DNA of 64,000 nt from Polynucleobacter sp. AP-Titi-500A-B4 (GCF_018688095.1 NZ_CP061311.1:1458120-1522119), one strand, 5' to 3'; shown: positions 52,186 to 61,841, counted from the stretch's first letter. Notes: a model not told the origin generated them from the sequence alone. Made by a program: numbers and translations.

Positions 52186-53884
52186 TATGGGTGATACCTT
52201 AAATGGTGCAGAAGCTCTAGTACGAATGCTAGAAAAGTATGAGGTAAAGCATATCTTTGGGTTATGTGGCGACACTAGCCTTCCTTTTTATGATGCATTA
52301 GCAAGACTAAATCACGGCATGCAACACATCTTAACAAGGGATGAACGAAGTGCTGGCTATATGGCGGATGCATATGCGCGAGTAACCCACAAGGTTGGTG
52401 TGTGCGAAGGTCCGAGTGGCGGTGGCGCAACTTACCTTTTGCCTGGCTTAGTAGAAGCCAATGAATCCTCTATCCCCGTTCTAGGAATCACATCAGATGT
52501 TCCCGTCACTTCCCGCGGGAAATATCCACTGACTGAACTTGATCAACAAGCACTTTATAAACCGCTGACAAAATGGAATACCACCATTGACTTAGCTGAA
52601 CAGATTCCATCTGCCATCAGAACCGCATTTAAGGCGATGACCACAGGAAAACCTGGTAGCGCCCATATCTGCCTTCCTCATGATGTTCAAAAGCATTCCG
52701 TATTACAAAGTGATATCTGGGCACAAAAAGAACACTGCCAGTATCCAGCACAACGATATATCGCCAACAACGCAGATATTGAAAAAGCTGCTCAGATGCT
52801 GCTACAAGCAAAATTTCCAGTGCTCATTTGCGGCGGTGGCGTCATCAACTCTGGAGCGGAACAAGTACTTGAAAAGATTGCGCAACTTCTCAATATTCCA
52901 GTTTGTACGACTGTCAGCGGACAAGGCAGTCTCGCCGGAAATCACCCCTTGAATGCTGGCGTAGTAGGTGCAAATGGTGGAGTCATGGCTACTAGAGATC
53001 TAGTCAATAGTGCCGATCTTGTCTTTTTTATCACCTGCAGAGCAGGATCTACCACAACAGAAAACTGGCGCTACCCTAATAAATCAATACCAATTATTCA
53101 CCTTGATATCAATCCCGAAACTATCGGCGCAAACTATCCAACTGCAGTTGGATTAGTCGGTGATGCAAAATTAACACTCGAACAAATATATGATTATTTA
53201 GTTAGCAATATTCAAGCGCGTACTCATAATTTCGTGGATGGCAAAGCAGTTGTTGCCAAAGCAAAGTTATTAAAGTTTGAATCTTTTCTTGAGCTTGCTA
53301 ATAGCAATGAGACTCCCATCCTTCCAGAAAGAATTGTTCATACACTAAATCGACTTTTACCTAAAGATGCGATTGTTTGTGCTGACCCCGGGACTCCATG
53401 CCCTTACTTCTCAGCATATTTTATGAGCGATGTTTCAGGAAGACATTTCATCACCAATCGCGCCCACGGGGCTTTAGGCTTTGCAATGTCAGCAGCAATA
53501 GGTGCGGCGGTCGGTAGACCAAACTCTTTATGTGTTGCTGTTATGGGAGATGGAAGTTTTGGCTTTACTGTTGGCGAGCTTGAAACTATTACGCGTTACA
53601 AGCTTCCATTACTCATGATTGTGATATCCAATTCTGTATACGGCTGGATCAAGGCAAGCCAAAAATCGGGTTACGATAAACGCTATTTCTCCGTAGACTT
53701 CAATCGTACGAATCATGCCAAAGTAGCTGAGGCCTATGGAGTGCGCTCTTGGACGGTAGACGACCCAACAAAGCTAGACGCTGTCATTAAAGCCGCTATT
53801 GAGAGCGGGGAACCGGCTCTAGTAGACATTATTTCCCAACCCCTTCAGGATGCTGCTGCTCCAGTCAGCCAATGGATGGGCTAA
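52178..53884 (+). CDS. Thiamine diphosphate-dependent enzyme (acetolactate synthase/decarboxylase type)
   Basis: ThDP enzyme of the POX/ALS superfamily, 568 residues. The N-terminal catalytic Glu is in RDERSAGYMADAYAR, the middle FAD-like domain follows, and the C-terminal ThDP motif is GDGSFGFTVGELETITRYKLP (in pieces) with the following Asn (SNSVYGW). Start ATG 52178 overlaps the Bug stop; ATG 52187 is an alternative. Family members include acetolactate synthase, benzoylformate, oxalyl-CoA and sulfopyruvate decarboxylases; sequence alone does not decide. No small subunit is adjacent, arguing against ilv function. Confidence 0.88.
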   Translation: MINMGDTLNGAEALVRMLEKYEVKHIFGLCGDTSLPFYDALARLNHGMQHILTRDERSAGYMADAYARVTHKVGVCEGPSGGGATYLLPGLVEANESSIPVLGITSDVPVTSRGKYPLTELDQQALYKPLTKWNTTIDLAEQIPSAIRTAFKAMTTGKPGSAHICLPHDVQKHSVLQSDIWAQKEHCQYPAQRYIANNADIEKAAQMLLQAKFPVLICGGGVINSGAEQVLEKIAQLLNIPVCTTVSGQGSLAGNHPLNAGVVGANGGVMATRDLVNSADLVFFITCRAGSTTTENWRYPNKSIPIIHLDINPETIGANYPTAVGLVGDAKLTLEQIYDYLVSNIQARTHNFVDGKAVVAKAKLLKFESFLELANSNETPILPERIVHTLNRLLPKDAIVCADPGTPCPYFSAYFMSDVSGRHFITNRAHGALGFAMSAAIGAAVGRPNSLCVAVMGDGSFGFTVGELETITRYKLPLLMIVISNSVYGWIKASQKSGYDKRYFSVDFNRTNHAKVAEAYGVRSWTVDDPTKLDAVIKAAIESGEPALVDIISQPLQDAAAPVSQWMG

Positions 53885-53889
53885 AAAGC

Positions 53890-55065
53890 TTACTTGCTGG
53901 CCAAGCGCCAGAGTGAGGTGATTTCTTTAGATCTCGCAATATGCAGTGCATCTGTTTTATCAAATGCTTTTGGATGTTGTGGTTTGGTATCTAGACGCGC
54001 GATGACTTTTAGTGTGGCGGCCTCAATCCATAAGAGCAACTCTTCCCTGGTACGCAAACCTAAATGTTCAGCTAAATCAGAAAGAATTAACCAGCCCTCT
54101 CCACCTGAGGATAAATGATCCTTCAGCTGACTCAAGAAGCCCTTGAGCATCCGACTATCTGGGTCATATACCGCATGCTCTAAAGATGAGCTTGGTCTAG
54201 CTGGTAGCCAAGGTGGGTTGCAAACAACCAACGCAGCTTTACCCTCGGGATATAAATCGGTTTTCTGGATCTCTATCTGAGATTCTAGATGGAGGCGCTT
54301 GATATTTTCTTTGGCGCAAGCAATGGCGCGATCATCTTGATCTGTACCAATGATCTTTTGAATCTCTCGTATTGCCAGTACTACTGATAGGACGCCTGTT
54401 CCGACGCCGATATCAAAAGCGACAGGGTTTTGCTTCAGAGCAATCGGTAGCGGTGCTTTGAGAACAAGCTCAATATATTCGCCACGCATGGGTGAGAACA
54501 CTCCATAGTGAGGATGAATACGAATCTCCTCATCATCCCTTGCCAAAATAGGCACACCCTTCTTGCGCCATTCATGTGCACTGATGACGCCGAGCAATTC
54601 ACGCAGAGAGATCACGTAAGACTCATTCTGCTTTCCATAAGCCTCAAGACAGGCCTGCGTTACATCAGGAGCTCGTCTAAGTGAAATAGTGTGATCTACA
54701 TTTACTTCAATCAACACCATACCTAGAATACGAGCACGTTGTGATTGAGATAAGCGATGCAGATGAAAGATATCTAAAGGACTTTGTCTTTTCTCTTTTG
54801 CTACTCGATCAGCTAGAGCTGATTTCTTGGAGGGCTTATCGACCCTTCTCACTAAAGCTTGTAACAACTGGCGTGCATTCTGAAAATCTCCTCGATAGAG
54901 GATTGCAGTGCCCTCGCAAGCTAAGCGATAGGCAATATCTGCAGTTAAGGTATCGTCGCCAATTTGAATTTTTTTATGTGGCGCAATCCCATTTTCTGAA
55001 TGCCATTTTGCGGAGCAAGTTTGCCCGCTCTCTTCCCAATGAATCATTGTGAAGTAGTCATTCAA
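53890..55065 (-). CDS. Class I SAM-dependent methyltransferase (HemK/small-methyltransferase type)
   Basis: 391 residues. Motif I is IGVGTGVLSVVLAI; the N-D-P/N-P-P-W site is VVCNPPWLPARP, characteristic of enzymes that methylate amino or amide nitrogens (glutamine, adenine or guanine). The N-terminal 150 residues are not a recognised domain. It is coupled to pirin by a 4-bp overlap and faces the ThDP enzyme with 5 bp between stops. Substrate unknown; PrmC-like or rRNA methylation is possible. Confidence 0.8.
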   Translation of the reverse strand: MNDYFTMIHWEESGQTCSAKWHSENGIAPHKKIQIGDDTLTADIAYRLACEGTAILYRGDFQNARQLLQALVRRVDKPSKKSALADRVAKEKRQSPLDIFHLHRLSQSQRARILGMVLIEVNVDHTISLRRAPDVTQACLEAYGKQNESYVISLRELLGVISAHEWRKKGVPILARDDEEIRIHPHYGVFSPMRGEYIELVLKAPLPIALKQNPVAFDIGVGTGVLSVVLAIREIQKIIGTDQDDRAIACAKENIKRLHLESQIEIQKTDLYPEGKAALVVCNPPWLPARPSSSLEHAVYDPDSRMLKGFLSQLKDHLSSGGEGWLILSDLAEHLGLRTREELLLWIEAATLKVIARLDTKPQHPKAFDKTDALHIARSKEITSLWRLASK

Positions 55066-55916
55066 GAAACCACAAAACGATTGTTTTGATAATCATCAAT
55101 AGCTTGCTCTATCTCAGCGCGAGTATTCATCACAAAAGGACCGTATTGCACGATAGGCTCATGCAAAGGCAAGGCTGCTAGCACAATGAACTGAGCACCC
55201 TCAGCACCCGCTTTTGCCTTGAAGAGATCGCCATCGCCCAAGACAATCGCAGCCTGCTTGGGAACTGCTCTCATTGGGTCGCCAATCTCTAGTCCACCCT
55301 CATAGATATACACAAATGCATTGAGCTCCTTGGCAATGCAATACTCAAACTCTGTATTGGGAGGCAAATGCACATCTAAAAATACTGGCGTGGTGGTGAT
55401 TCCCTGAATGGGGCCAGCAACTCTTTTATCCCTATCTTCATAAGAGCCTGCAATCACCTTCACTGATCCGCCATTCGCCAAAGATGTCTTTGGAATCTCT
55501 TCCGCCTGAATATCTTGATAACCCGCTGGCTTCATCTTTTCTTTGGCAGGCAAATTTATCCACAACTGAAAGCCGCGCATCGCGCCACGCGCTTGCTGTG
55601 GCATCTCCGAATGAATAATGCCGCGCCCTGCAGTCATCCATTGCACACCGCCAGTCTTAAGGTGCCCTTGATTACCCAAATGGTCCTCATGCAACATATG
55701 ACCCTCAAGCATATAGGTCACCGTCTCAAACCCCCGATGGGGATGCGCCGGAAATCCTGCGACATAATCATTTGGATCGTTCGATGAAAACTCATCCAGC
55801 ATCAAGAAAGGATCTAACCTCACTTGCTGCTGACCACCTAGACTGCGATGTAGCTTGACGCCTGCGCCATCTGAAGTGGCGATGCCTGGAATAATGGCTT
55901 TAATGTTGCGGATCAT
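55062..55916 (-). CDS. Pirin family protein (cupin)
   Basis: Bicupin of 284 residues. The N-terminal metal site is FPAHPHRGFETVTYMLEG with His-x-His, then a further His/Glu, and QWMTAGRGIIHSEMP follows. Pirin homologues have quercetinase activity or act as metal-dependent regulators; which applies is not decided. It lies 13 bp downstream of a carboxymuconolactone-decarboxylase-like gene and overlaps the methyltransferase. Confidence 0.92.
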   Translation of the reverse strand: MIRNIKAIIPGIATSDGAGVKLHRSLGGQQQVRLDPFLMLDEFSSNDPNDYVAGFPAHPHRGFETVTYMLEGHMLHEDHLGNQGHLKTGGVQWMTAGRGIIHSEMPQQARGAMRGFQLWINLPAKEKMKPAGYQDIQAEEIPKTSLANGGSVKVIAGSYEDRDKRVAGPIQGITTTPVFLDVHLPPNTEFEYCIAKELNAFVYIYEGGLEIGDPMRAVPKQAAIVLGDGDLFKAKAGAEGAQFIVLAALPLHEPIVQYGPFVMNTRAEIEQAIDDYQNNRFVVS

Positions 55917-55929
55917 CTATGGTTTTTTA

Positions 55930-56481
55930 TCAAGCTGGTGGATGATCTTCTGGATTCACATCAAGGGCAATTAAGAAGCGTGACACCATGTTGTAAGCAG
56001 CAATGACGGTTACTAATTCCACCGTATCGGTGCTACCCAGGGCTTTTTGCAAACGCTTCATCAACTCAGGATCCACTTTGATATTGCGCGTCATCTGAAA
56101 GGTTAGATCCGCAGCATCATTCTCAACTTGCGAGAATAAATTTCTAGGGAAACTGGTTTGCCCAATCAAGCGCAAAGCTTGCACTTGCTCTTCAGTACCG
56201 CCAGCTTTCTTAAAAGGAGGCGCATGATGAAAGAACTCATACTCCGCGCCATTGAGTACGGCGACGCCACACATGGCCAATTCACGTAACTTGGGATCTA
56301 AAGAAAGATTGTTACGAATCTCGCCAATGAAGTGATTCCAGCCCTCAGCAATCGGTACACTATGCAACAACATACGATCTAAATTGATAAATTGGCCGCC
56401 ACGACGCTTGCGAATCGCGGCCACTAACTCAGCAGGTTCAGCCAAGTCCATTGGCTGATACGGTATTAAACGTTCTGACAT
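55930..56481 (-). CDS. Carboxymuconolactone decarboxylase-like family protein
   Basis: 183 residues, helical CMD fold. The central LRELAMCGVAVLNGAEYEFFHH matches the family, but the Cys pair of AhpD-type enzymes is absent, so a peroxidase role is unlikely. Relatives act in protocatechuate breakdown or are unassigned. It is 9 bp downstream of a Bug gene and 13 bp upstream of pirin, in one minus-strand operon. Confidence 0.82.
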   Translation of the reverse strand: MSERLIPYQPMDLAEPAELVAAIRKRRGGQFINLDRMLLHSVPIAEGWNHFIGEIRNNLSLDPKLRELAMCGVAVLNGAEYEFFHHAPPFKKAGGTEEQVQALRLIGQTSFPRNLFSQVENDAADLTFQMTRNIKVDPELMKRLQKALGSTDTVELVTVIAAYNMVSRFLIALDVNPEDHPPA

Positions 56482-56490
56482 AAAAGCTTT

Positions 56491-57504
56491 CTATTGAGCT
56501 GTTTCTTTAATATTGTTTTCAATCACGAACTTACCCCAGATGCCAATTTGCTTGCCAATAAATTCTCGAGCAGTCTCAGGGGTACCACCAACAATTTCAA
56601 TCCCTTGAGATTTAAATTTCTCAGAGACGGCAGGCGTTTTCAAAGCTTTATTTAAAGCCTTATTCATGGCATCTACGATTGCGGGCGGCGTTTTGCCGGG
56701 CGCTAATACTGCCCACCATGCTGGCGCACTAAAGCCAGGGAAACCACTTTCAGAAATCGTTGGTACGTTGGGCAACGCAGGAGATCTTTTTGCAGTAGTG
56801 ATGACCAAAGGGATCACGCCACCACTATCAATATGGGGCTTGACCAAAAACTCCGAACCCACGGCCAGTTGAACTTGACCGCCCAAAGCATCTTGCATTA
56901 AAGGGCCGCCGCCACGATAAGGAATGTGATTCCAATCAAATCCTGCTTGCTTTGCTAGACGCGCCATGGCTAAGTGCCCAAGGCTTCCTATGCCGATAGA
57001 GCCATAGCTAAATGGTTTACCGGCCTTAGACATTTCTGCTAGCTGCTTGAAGCTCGTGATTCCAGAATTTTTACTGGCTACCAAAACCATCGGCGAAGTA
57101 CCCACCAAAATCACCGGCGCGATATCTTTAATTGTGTCGTAGGGGAGCTTATCTTTGAGGCTTGGGTTAACGCCATGAGTATCAAAGACCACCGCAAAGG
57201 TATAGCCATCTGGATCGGAACGCGTCATTGCAGATGTGCCGATCACACCGGAAGCACCGCCGATGTTTTCTACGATCACATTTTGCTTGAGCTCAGCTTG
57301 AAGAGCGGGAGCCAAAATACGCGCAACCTGATCAACAGATCCACCGGGTGGAAAAACGGCAATAAAACGAATGGGTTTTTGAGTCGGCCAAGAGCCCACC
57401 CCTGCAGTTTGCCCAAAAGCAATGCTGCTTGCACCAAGAGCCAGGAAAGCCCCTAATAAGGCTTTATAGGTGGTTTCTTTGGCCATTTTTACTAAATCCA
57501 GCAT
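56491..57504 (-). CDS. Bug/TctC tripartite tricarboxylate transporter binding protein (second copy)
   Basis: Periplasmic binding protein of 337 residues. AAGGAG sits seven bases ahead of the ATG at 57504, so this start is supported over the in-frame ATG at 57486. The signal peptide is about 31 residues (ALLGAFLALGASSIAFGQ). PPGGSVDQVARIL, then IVENIGGASGVIG and LPYDTIKDIAPV follow. It starts the operon with CMD-like, pirin and methyltransferase genes, which suggests an aromatic or flavonoid-derived ligand (inference). Confidence 0.92.
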   Translation of the reverse strand: MLDLVKMAKETTYKALLGAFLALGASSIAFGQTAGVGSWPTQKPIRFIAVFPPGGSVDQVARILAPALQAELKQNVIVENIGGASGVIGTSAMTRSDPDGYTFAVVFDTHGVNPSLKDKLPYDTIKDIAPVILVGTSPMVLVASKNSGITSFKQLAEMSKAGKPFSYGSIGIGSLGHLAMARLAKQAGFDWNHIPYRGGGPLMQDALGGQVQLAVGSEFLVKPHIDSGGVIPLVITTAKRSPALPNVPTISESGFPGFSAPAWWAVLAPGKTPPAIVDAMNKALNKALKTPAVSEKFKSQGIEIVGGTPETAREFIGKQIGIWGKFVIENNIKETAQ

Positions 57505-57592
57505 GGATTGTCTCCTTTGAATAAGACCTCAAGATTACCACCCCCAAGCCCCATTTGCTCGATAATGCGAGGGTAGCTCAAAGAGAGAAAAA

Positions 57593-58363
57593 ATGAAGTC
57601 GATTTTGAATATTGCCGCCTATTTATTTGTCAGCCTTGATGAGCTGCCAGAGTTGCGCGCAAAAATGCTCGACGAATGCCACGCCCGGGAACTCAAAGGC
57701 ACGATTTTGCTGACAGGGGAAGGTATCAATATGTTTCTCGCAGGTAAAACAGATGCTTTACGTGGATTCTTAGATTGGCTCCGCACCGATCCTCGCTTCG
57801 CTCCTTTGCAAGCCAAAGAAAGTTGGTCAGATGAGCAGCCGTTCAAAAAGATGCTGATCAAACTCAAGAATGAAATTATTCGCATGAATCACCCAACGAT
57901 TCAGCCAGAAAAAAGTCGCGCGAATTTTATTTCGCCTAAAAAATTACAAGAATGGTTAGATCGAGGTACCGATGATCTAGGTCGTCCTGTAGTCATGGTG
58001 GACACACGTAATGCCTTTGAAGTGGACTATGGCACCTTTGAAAATGCCTTGCACTTCAATATTGAAAAGTTTACTGAGTTTCCAGCAGCAATCTCAGCAC
58101 ATAAAGAAGCCTTGGCCGATAAAACGCTGGTGAGTTTTTGCACCGGTGGTATTCGTTGTGAAAAATCTGGGCTCTACATGCGCGAGATCGGCATGGAGCA
58201 TAGCTATCAACTTGAAGGTGGCATCCTCAAATACTTTGAAGAGGTAGGCTCTGCCCATTACCAAGGTAGTTGCTTTGTATTTGATGAGCGTGAGGCGCTA
58301 GAGCCCAATCTGGATTCCATACCCGTAGAGCACTCTATTCGCAAAAAGCTCAAGACTGGCTAG
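57593..58363 (+). CDS. trhO: tRNA uridine(34) hydroxylase TrhO (YceA, rhodanese domain)
   Basis: Oxygen-dependent 5-hydroxyuridine formation at the tRNA wobble base. An N-terminal acylphosphatase-like fold (GTILLTGEGINMFLAG) is followed by a rhodanese domain with the essential Cys in SFCTGGIRCEKS and the EVDYGTF segment. Length 256 is somewhat shorter than E. coli YceA. It stands divergent to the second Bug gene (88-bp gap). Confidence 0.9.
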   Translation: MKSILNIAAYLFVSLDELPELRAKMLDECHARELKGTILLTGEGINMFLAGKTDALRGFLDWLRTDPRFAPLQAKESWSDEQPFKKMLIKLKNEIIRMNHPTIQPEKSRANFISPKKLQEWLDRGTDDLGRPVVMVDTRNAFEVDYGTFENALHFNIEKFTEFPAAISAHKEALADKTLVSFCTGGIRCEKSGLYMREIGMEHSYQLEGGILKYFEEVGSAHYQGSCFVFDEREALEPNLDSIPVEHSIRKKLKTG

Positions 58364-58445
58364 ATGGATACCCAATAGGGGCCATCAATAGTAAAATCAA
58401 CAGACCGCATTACATTAATACACAACAATAATCTGGACTTGAGAC

Positions 58446-59441
58446 ATGTCTAAATTGAATGATCGGCAAAAGCCGATTTTTTTATCTTTTGTATTCGCCT
58501 TGCTGGGACTAACAACTAGCCTTAATAGCTCTGCGCAGACTCCAACTTATCCGACTAAGCCGATCAAATTAATTGCGCCCGTTGCTGCTGGCGGCGGACT
58601 CGATAATATTGCTCGCGCCGTTGCAGAAAAATTGTCTCGCTCCCTTGGTCAAACGGTTGTAGTTGAAAACATGGGTGGTGGTGGTGGCGCCATCGCTTCT
58701 CAAGCTACTGCAAAAGCGCCTGCTGATGGCTATATGCTCATGATTGCCTATGTTGGTACGCATGGCACCAACCCTGCAGTGCGTCGTCTACCTTATGACG
58801 CCATTAAAGACTTCACGCCCATTGGTATGATTGGTGCCACACCAAACGTCCTTGTCATTAATTCTGAGTTACCGATCAAAAACTTTAAAGAATTCGTAGA
58901 CTACGCCAAAAAGAATCCTGCTAAATTAAGTTATGGATCTGCCGGCCCAGGAACCTTGACTCACCTTGGAATGGAGCAACTCAAACTCGCTGCTGGTATC
59001 TATATGGTTCACATTCCTTATCGTGGAGTGGGTCCTGCCTATACCGACTTACTTGCAGGTCAGACTCAAGCCATGTTCCCAACCCTATTTGCAGCACTAC
59101 CTTATATCAATACCAATCGTGTCCGCGGGCTTGCAGTGACTGGTGCCAAACGTAGTTCAGCCGCCCCCAATATTCCGACTTTTAAAGAGTTAGGCTTGAA
59201 CGGTTTTGATGGACAGCAATGGTACGGCTTAGTAGGTCCTGCAAATTTGCCACCAGCAATTGTTACGAAACTCAATGCAGAATTAAATAAAGTTCTCGCT
59301 CTACCGGACTTCTCTGAAAAGATGACGAGCGAGGCAATGACACTGATGCCAATGACGCCGCCACAATTTGCGAACTACATTAAAGAAGATATTGCACGCT
59401 GGGCCAAAGTTGCCAAAGATCGCAATATTGAAATCGAATAA
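58446..59441 (+). CDS. Bug/TctC tripartite tricarboxylate transporter binding protein (third copy)
   Basis: 331 residues with a Sec signal (FLSFVFALLGLTTSLNSSAQ, cut about residue 31). VAAGGGLDNIARAVAEKL, VVVENMGGGGGAI and RRLPYDAIKDFTPIGM place it in the Bug family. It opens a plus-strand run of six closely spaced genes (Bug, MmgE/PrpD, hydroxyacid dehydrogenase, two ChrA halves, Bug). The likely ligand is a hydroxy- or di/tricarboxylate, inferred from the enzymes. Confidence 0.92.
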   Translation: MSKLNDRQKPIFLSFVFALLGLTTSLNSSAQTPTYPTKPIKLIAPVAAGGGLDNIARAVAEKLSRSLGQTVVVENMGGGGGAIASQATAKAPADGYMLMIAYVGTHGTNPAVRRLPYDAIKDFTPIGMIGATPNVLVINSELPIKNFKEFVDYAKKNPAKLSYGSAGPGTLTHLGMEQLKLAAGIYMVHIPYRGVGPAYTDLLAGQTQAMFPTLFAALPYINTNRVRGLAVTGAKRSSAAPNIPTFKELGLNGFDGQQWYGLVGPANLPPAIVTKLNAELNKVLALPDFSEKMTSEAMTLMPMTPPQFANYIKEDIARWAKVAKDRNIEIE

Positions 59442-59465
59442 CTAAAAACAATCATAGGAAATCTT

Positions 59466-60839
59466 ATGTCTCATGCTATCGCTGCAGCAGCTGATTTAAA
59501 TGCACCCCCAGTTACCAAGATTCTGGCGGAATTTGTTACTTCCCACCCTAGTCAAGGCTGGACACCAGAGGTGGAGCACGAAGCCCACCGCACCTTTTTA
59601 AACTGGCTCGGTTGCGCTATTGGTGCCGCGAATCATGAAAGCGTTGAATCTTCTTTGGCTGCTATTCGTGAATTTCAGCCAGCTCCACAAGCTAGTATCT
59701 TGGGGCGTAAAGATAAAGTTGACATGGGTGGTGCCGCCTTAATCAATGGCATCAGCTCACATACCTTTGACTTTGATGACACTCACCTCAAGACCGTCAT
59801 TCACCCTGCGGGACCAGTTGCCTCCGCAATCTTGGCATTGGGCGAACACACCAATGCTAATGGTCGCCAAATGATTGATTCATTAATTCTGGGCATCGAT
59901 GTTGCTTGCCGTGTTGGTAATGCAATGTATCCAGATCACTACCACCGTGGTTGGCATATCACTGGCTCAACTGGCATGCTGGGATCTGCAGCAGCATGCT
60001 CACGCTTGATGGGTCTTGATCTCCAAAAGACAACCATGGCATTGGGTATTGCGGCTTCACAACCCGTTGGAATGCGCGAGCAATTTGGCACGATGACGAA
60101 ACCTTTTCATCCAGGCGGTGCTGCACGTGCTGGGCAACTCTCCGCATTACTCGCTAAACATGGCTTCACAGCAAGCCCAAAAGCATTAGAAGCCGGTCGT
60201 GGTTATATGCAAACTGTCTCAACCAAGTGTGACTGGTCAGAAATTGATCGCGCCCTCGGAAAATCCTTCGAGATTTCTTTAAATACTTACAAACCGTTTG
60301 CCTGCGGCATTGTGATTCACCCAGCGATTGATGCTTGTGCACAATTACGCGCCCAGGGAGTTAAGGCTGAGGATGTGGAGCGCATCGAATTACGTGTTCA
60401 CCCACTCGTTTTAGAGCTCACTGGTAAGAAAACTCCAAAAGATGGTCTCGAAGGTAAATTTAGCGTGTATCACGGCTGTGCTGTGGGCTTGATTTTTGGC
60501 CAAGCGGGTGAAGGTGAATATGCTGATGACATTGTGAATCGTGCTGATGTCGTGGCATTGCGCGCCAAGGTTAATGCAACTACCGATACCTCTATTAGCG
60601 AAGCCTCAGTAGATGTCAAGGCCTTCTTGAAAAACGGCAAAGAAGTCCATGTATTTGTGAAGAACGCAATTGGCTCCGTTGAAAACCCAATGAGCGATGC
60701 TAACTTAGAGCAAAAATTTACAAGTTTGGCTGAACCGATCATCGGCAAAGAAAAAACCCGTCAACTGATTTCTGCATTATGGAAATTAGGCCAAGCATCA
60801 GACCTCAAGCAAATCTTGAGCCTGTGCACGCCTGAATAA
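59466..60839 (+). CDS. MmgE/PrpD family protein
   Basis: 457 residues with the MmgE/PrpD fold. Features: FLNWLGCAIGAANHES, the HTFDFDDTHLKTVIHPAGP region with its conserved acidic/His cluster, GYHRGWHIT-like YHRGWHITGSTG, and PFACGIVIHPAID. Family members dehydrate 2-methylcitrate, citrate or other hydroxy-tricarboxylates; close to 2-methylcitrate dehydratase but the prpBC genes are not here. It lies 24 bp after the Bug gene. Confidence 0.9.
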   Translation: MSHAIAAAADLNAPPVTKILAEFVTSHPSQGWTPEVEHEAHRTFLNWLGCAIGAANHESVESSLAAIREFQPAPQASILGRKDKVDMGGAALINGISSHTFDFDDTHLKTVIHPAGPVASAILALGEHTNANGRQMIDSLILGIDVACRVGNAMYPDHYHRGWHITGSTGMLGSAAACSRLMGLDLQKTTMALGIAASQPVGMREQFGTMTKPFHPGGAARAGQLSALLAKHGFTASPKALEAGRGYMQTVSTKCDWSEIDRALGKSFEISLNTYKPFACGIVIHPAIDACAQLRAQGVKAEDVERIELRVHPLVLELTGKKTPKDGLEGKFSVYHGCAVGLIFGQAGEGEYADDIVNRADVVALRAKVNATTDTSISEASVDVKAFLKNGKEVHVFVKNAIGSVENPMSDANLEQKFTSLAEPIIGKEKTRQLISALWKLGQASDLKQILSLCTPE

Positions 60840-60861
60840 ATTTAAAAGAGAGTACGGATCC

Positions 60862-61839
60862 ATGGCTTCATTACCAAACATTGTCATTCTTGGTGACTAC
60901 GAACGCGCCTTACGTCGCTTCTCTAACTGGGAAAAGCTTGAGAAGCAAGCAAACCTCACCTTTCATCACGAGCCACTTCGCGATGAGGCGCTCTATGAGG
61001 TAGTCAAGGATGCAGATGCAATTGCCATCGTGCGGGATCGCGCCCCTTTCAATGAAGCCATGATTGCGCGTTTACCTAAACTTAAATTTCTCATGTTCAC
61101 AGGTGAACGTAATGGCACGCTAGATGCTGCGGCATTAATGGCTCGCAATATTCCAATTGCGTGTTCACCCGGCGGTCCTTCTAAAGAAACTACTGCCGAA
61201 CTCACATGGGCCCTCATTCTTGGTGCATCCAAGCGTTTGATTGAAGAAAATAAGCTGATGGCTACGGGTGGCTGGCGTGATCAACTATCTGTGCTACCAA
61301 TGCTTTCAGGCGAGCGCTTAGGCATCATGGGCCTTGGTGCAATTGGTAGTCGCGTGGCACGTGTTGGAGCTGCCTTTGGCATGGAAGTGGTTACTTGGAG
61401 TCCACGTATGACTCCTGAACGTGCTGCTGCAGAAAATGCAAAAGCCATTAGCTTGGAAGAGTTGCTCGCCACATCCAAAATTGTCTCAATGCATCTAGTT
61501 GCGGGACCAGGGACCAAAGGTCTTATTAGCGCAGATCAATTAGCCCTGATGCGCCCTGACTCAATCTTGGTAAATACTTCACGATCTGCCCTCATTAACA
61601 TGAATGATCTGCAAGCAGCATTGGCAGCAGGCAGACCTGGCCAGGCAGCGGTAGATGTATTTGATATTGAGCCGCTCCCAGAAAAAGATCCTTTGCGTAA
61701 TACAGCAAATCTTTTAGTAACACCCCACTTAGGTTTTATTGCCGAACCAATCTTTGCTGCCTTCTCTAAAGGCATTACTGATACCCTAGAGGCTTGGTTA
61801 GATCACAAACCGGCTCCACACCCATTTAAGCCACAGTAA
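60862..61839 (+). CDS. D-2-hydroxyacid dehydrogenase
   Basis: NAD(P)-dependent reduction or oxidation of 2-oxo/2-hydroxy acids. The Rossmann motif is MGLGAIGSRVAR; the catalytic Arg is in NTSRSALI, Glu in DIEPLP and His in TPHLGF, all present. Length 325 with a catalytic domain first. It follows the MmgE/PrpD gene by 22 bp and is 2 bp before chrA-like part 1. Confidence 0.92.
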   Translation: MASLPNIVILGDYERALRRFSNWEKLEKQANLTFHHEPLRDEALYEVVKDADAIAIVRDRAPFNEAMIARLPKLKFLMFTGERNGTLDAAALMARNIPIACSPGGPSKETTAELTWALILGASKRLIEENKLMATGGWRDQLSVLPMLSGERLGIMGLGAIGSRVARVGAAFGMEVVTWSPRMTPERAAAENAKAISLEELLATSKIVSMHLVAGPGTKGLISADQLALMRPDSILVNTSRSALINMNDLQAALAAGRPGQAAVDVFDIEPLPEKDPLRNTANLLVTPHLGFIAEPIFAAFSKGITDTLEAWLDHKPAPHPFKPQ

Positions 61840-61841
61840 TC

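Noticed and set aside
48541..53884. Prophage or integrative element inserted in ssrA
   Set aside because: No integrase, no phage genes and no visible repeat of the tmRNA 3' end were found downstream, so only a possible old acquisition is reported.
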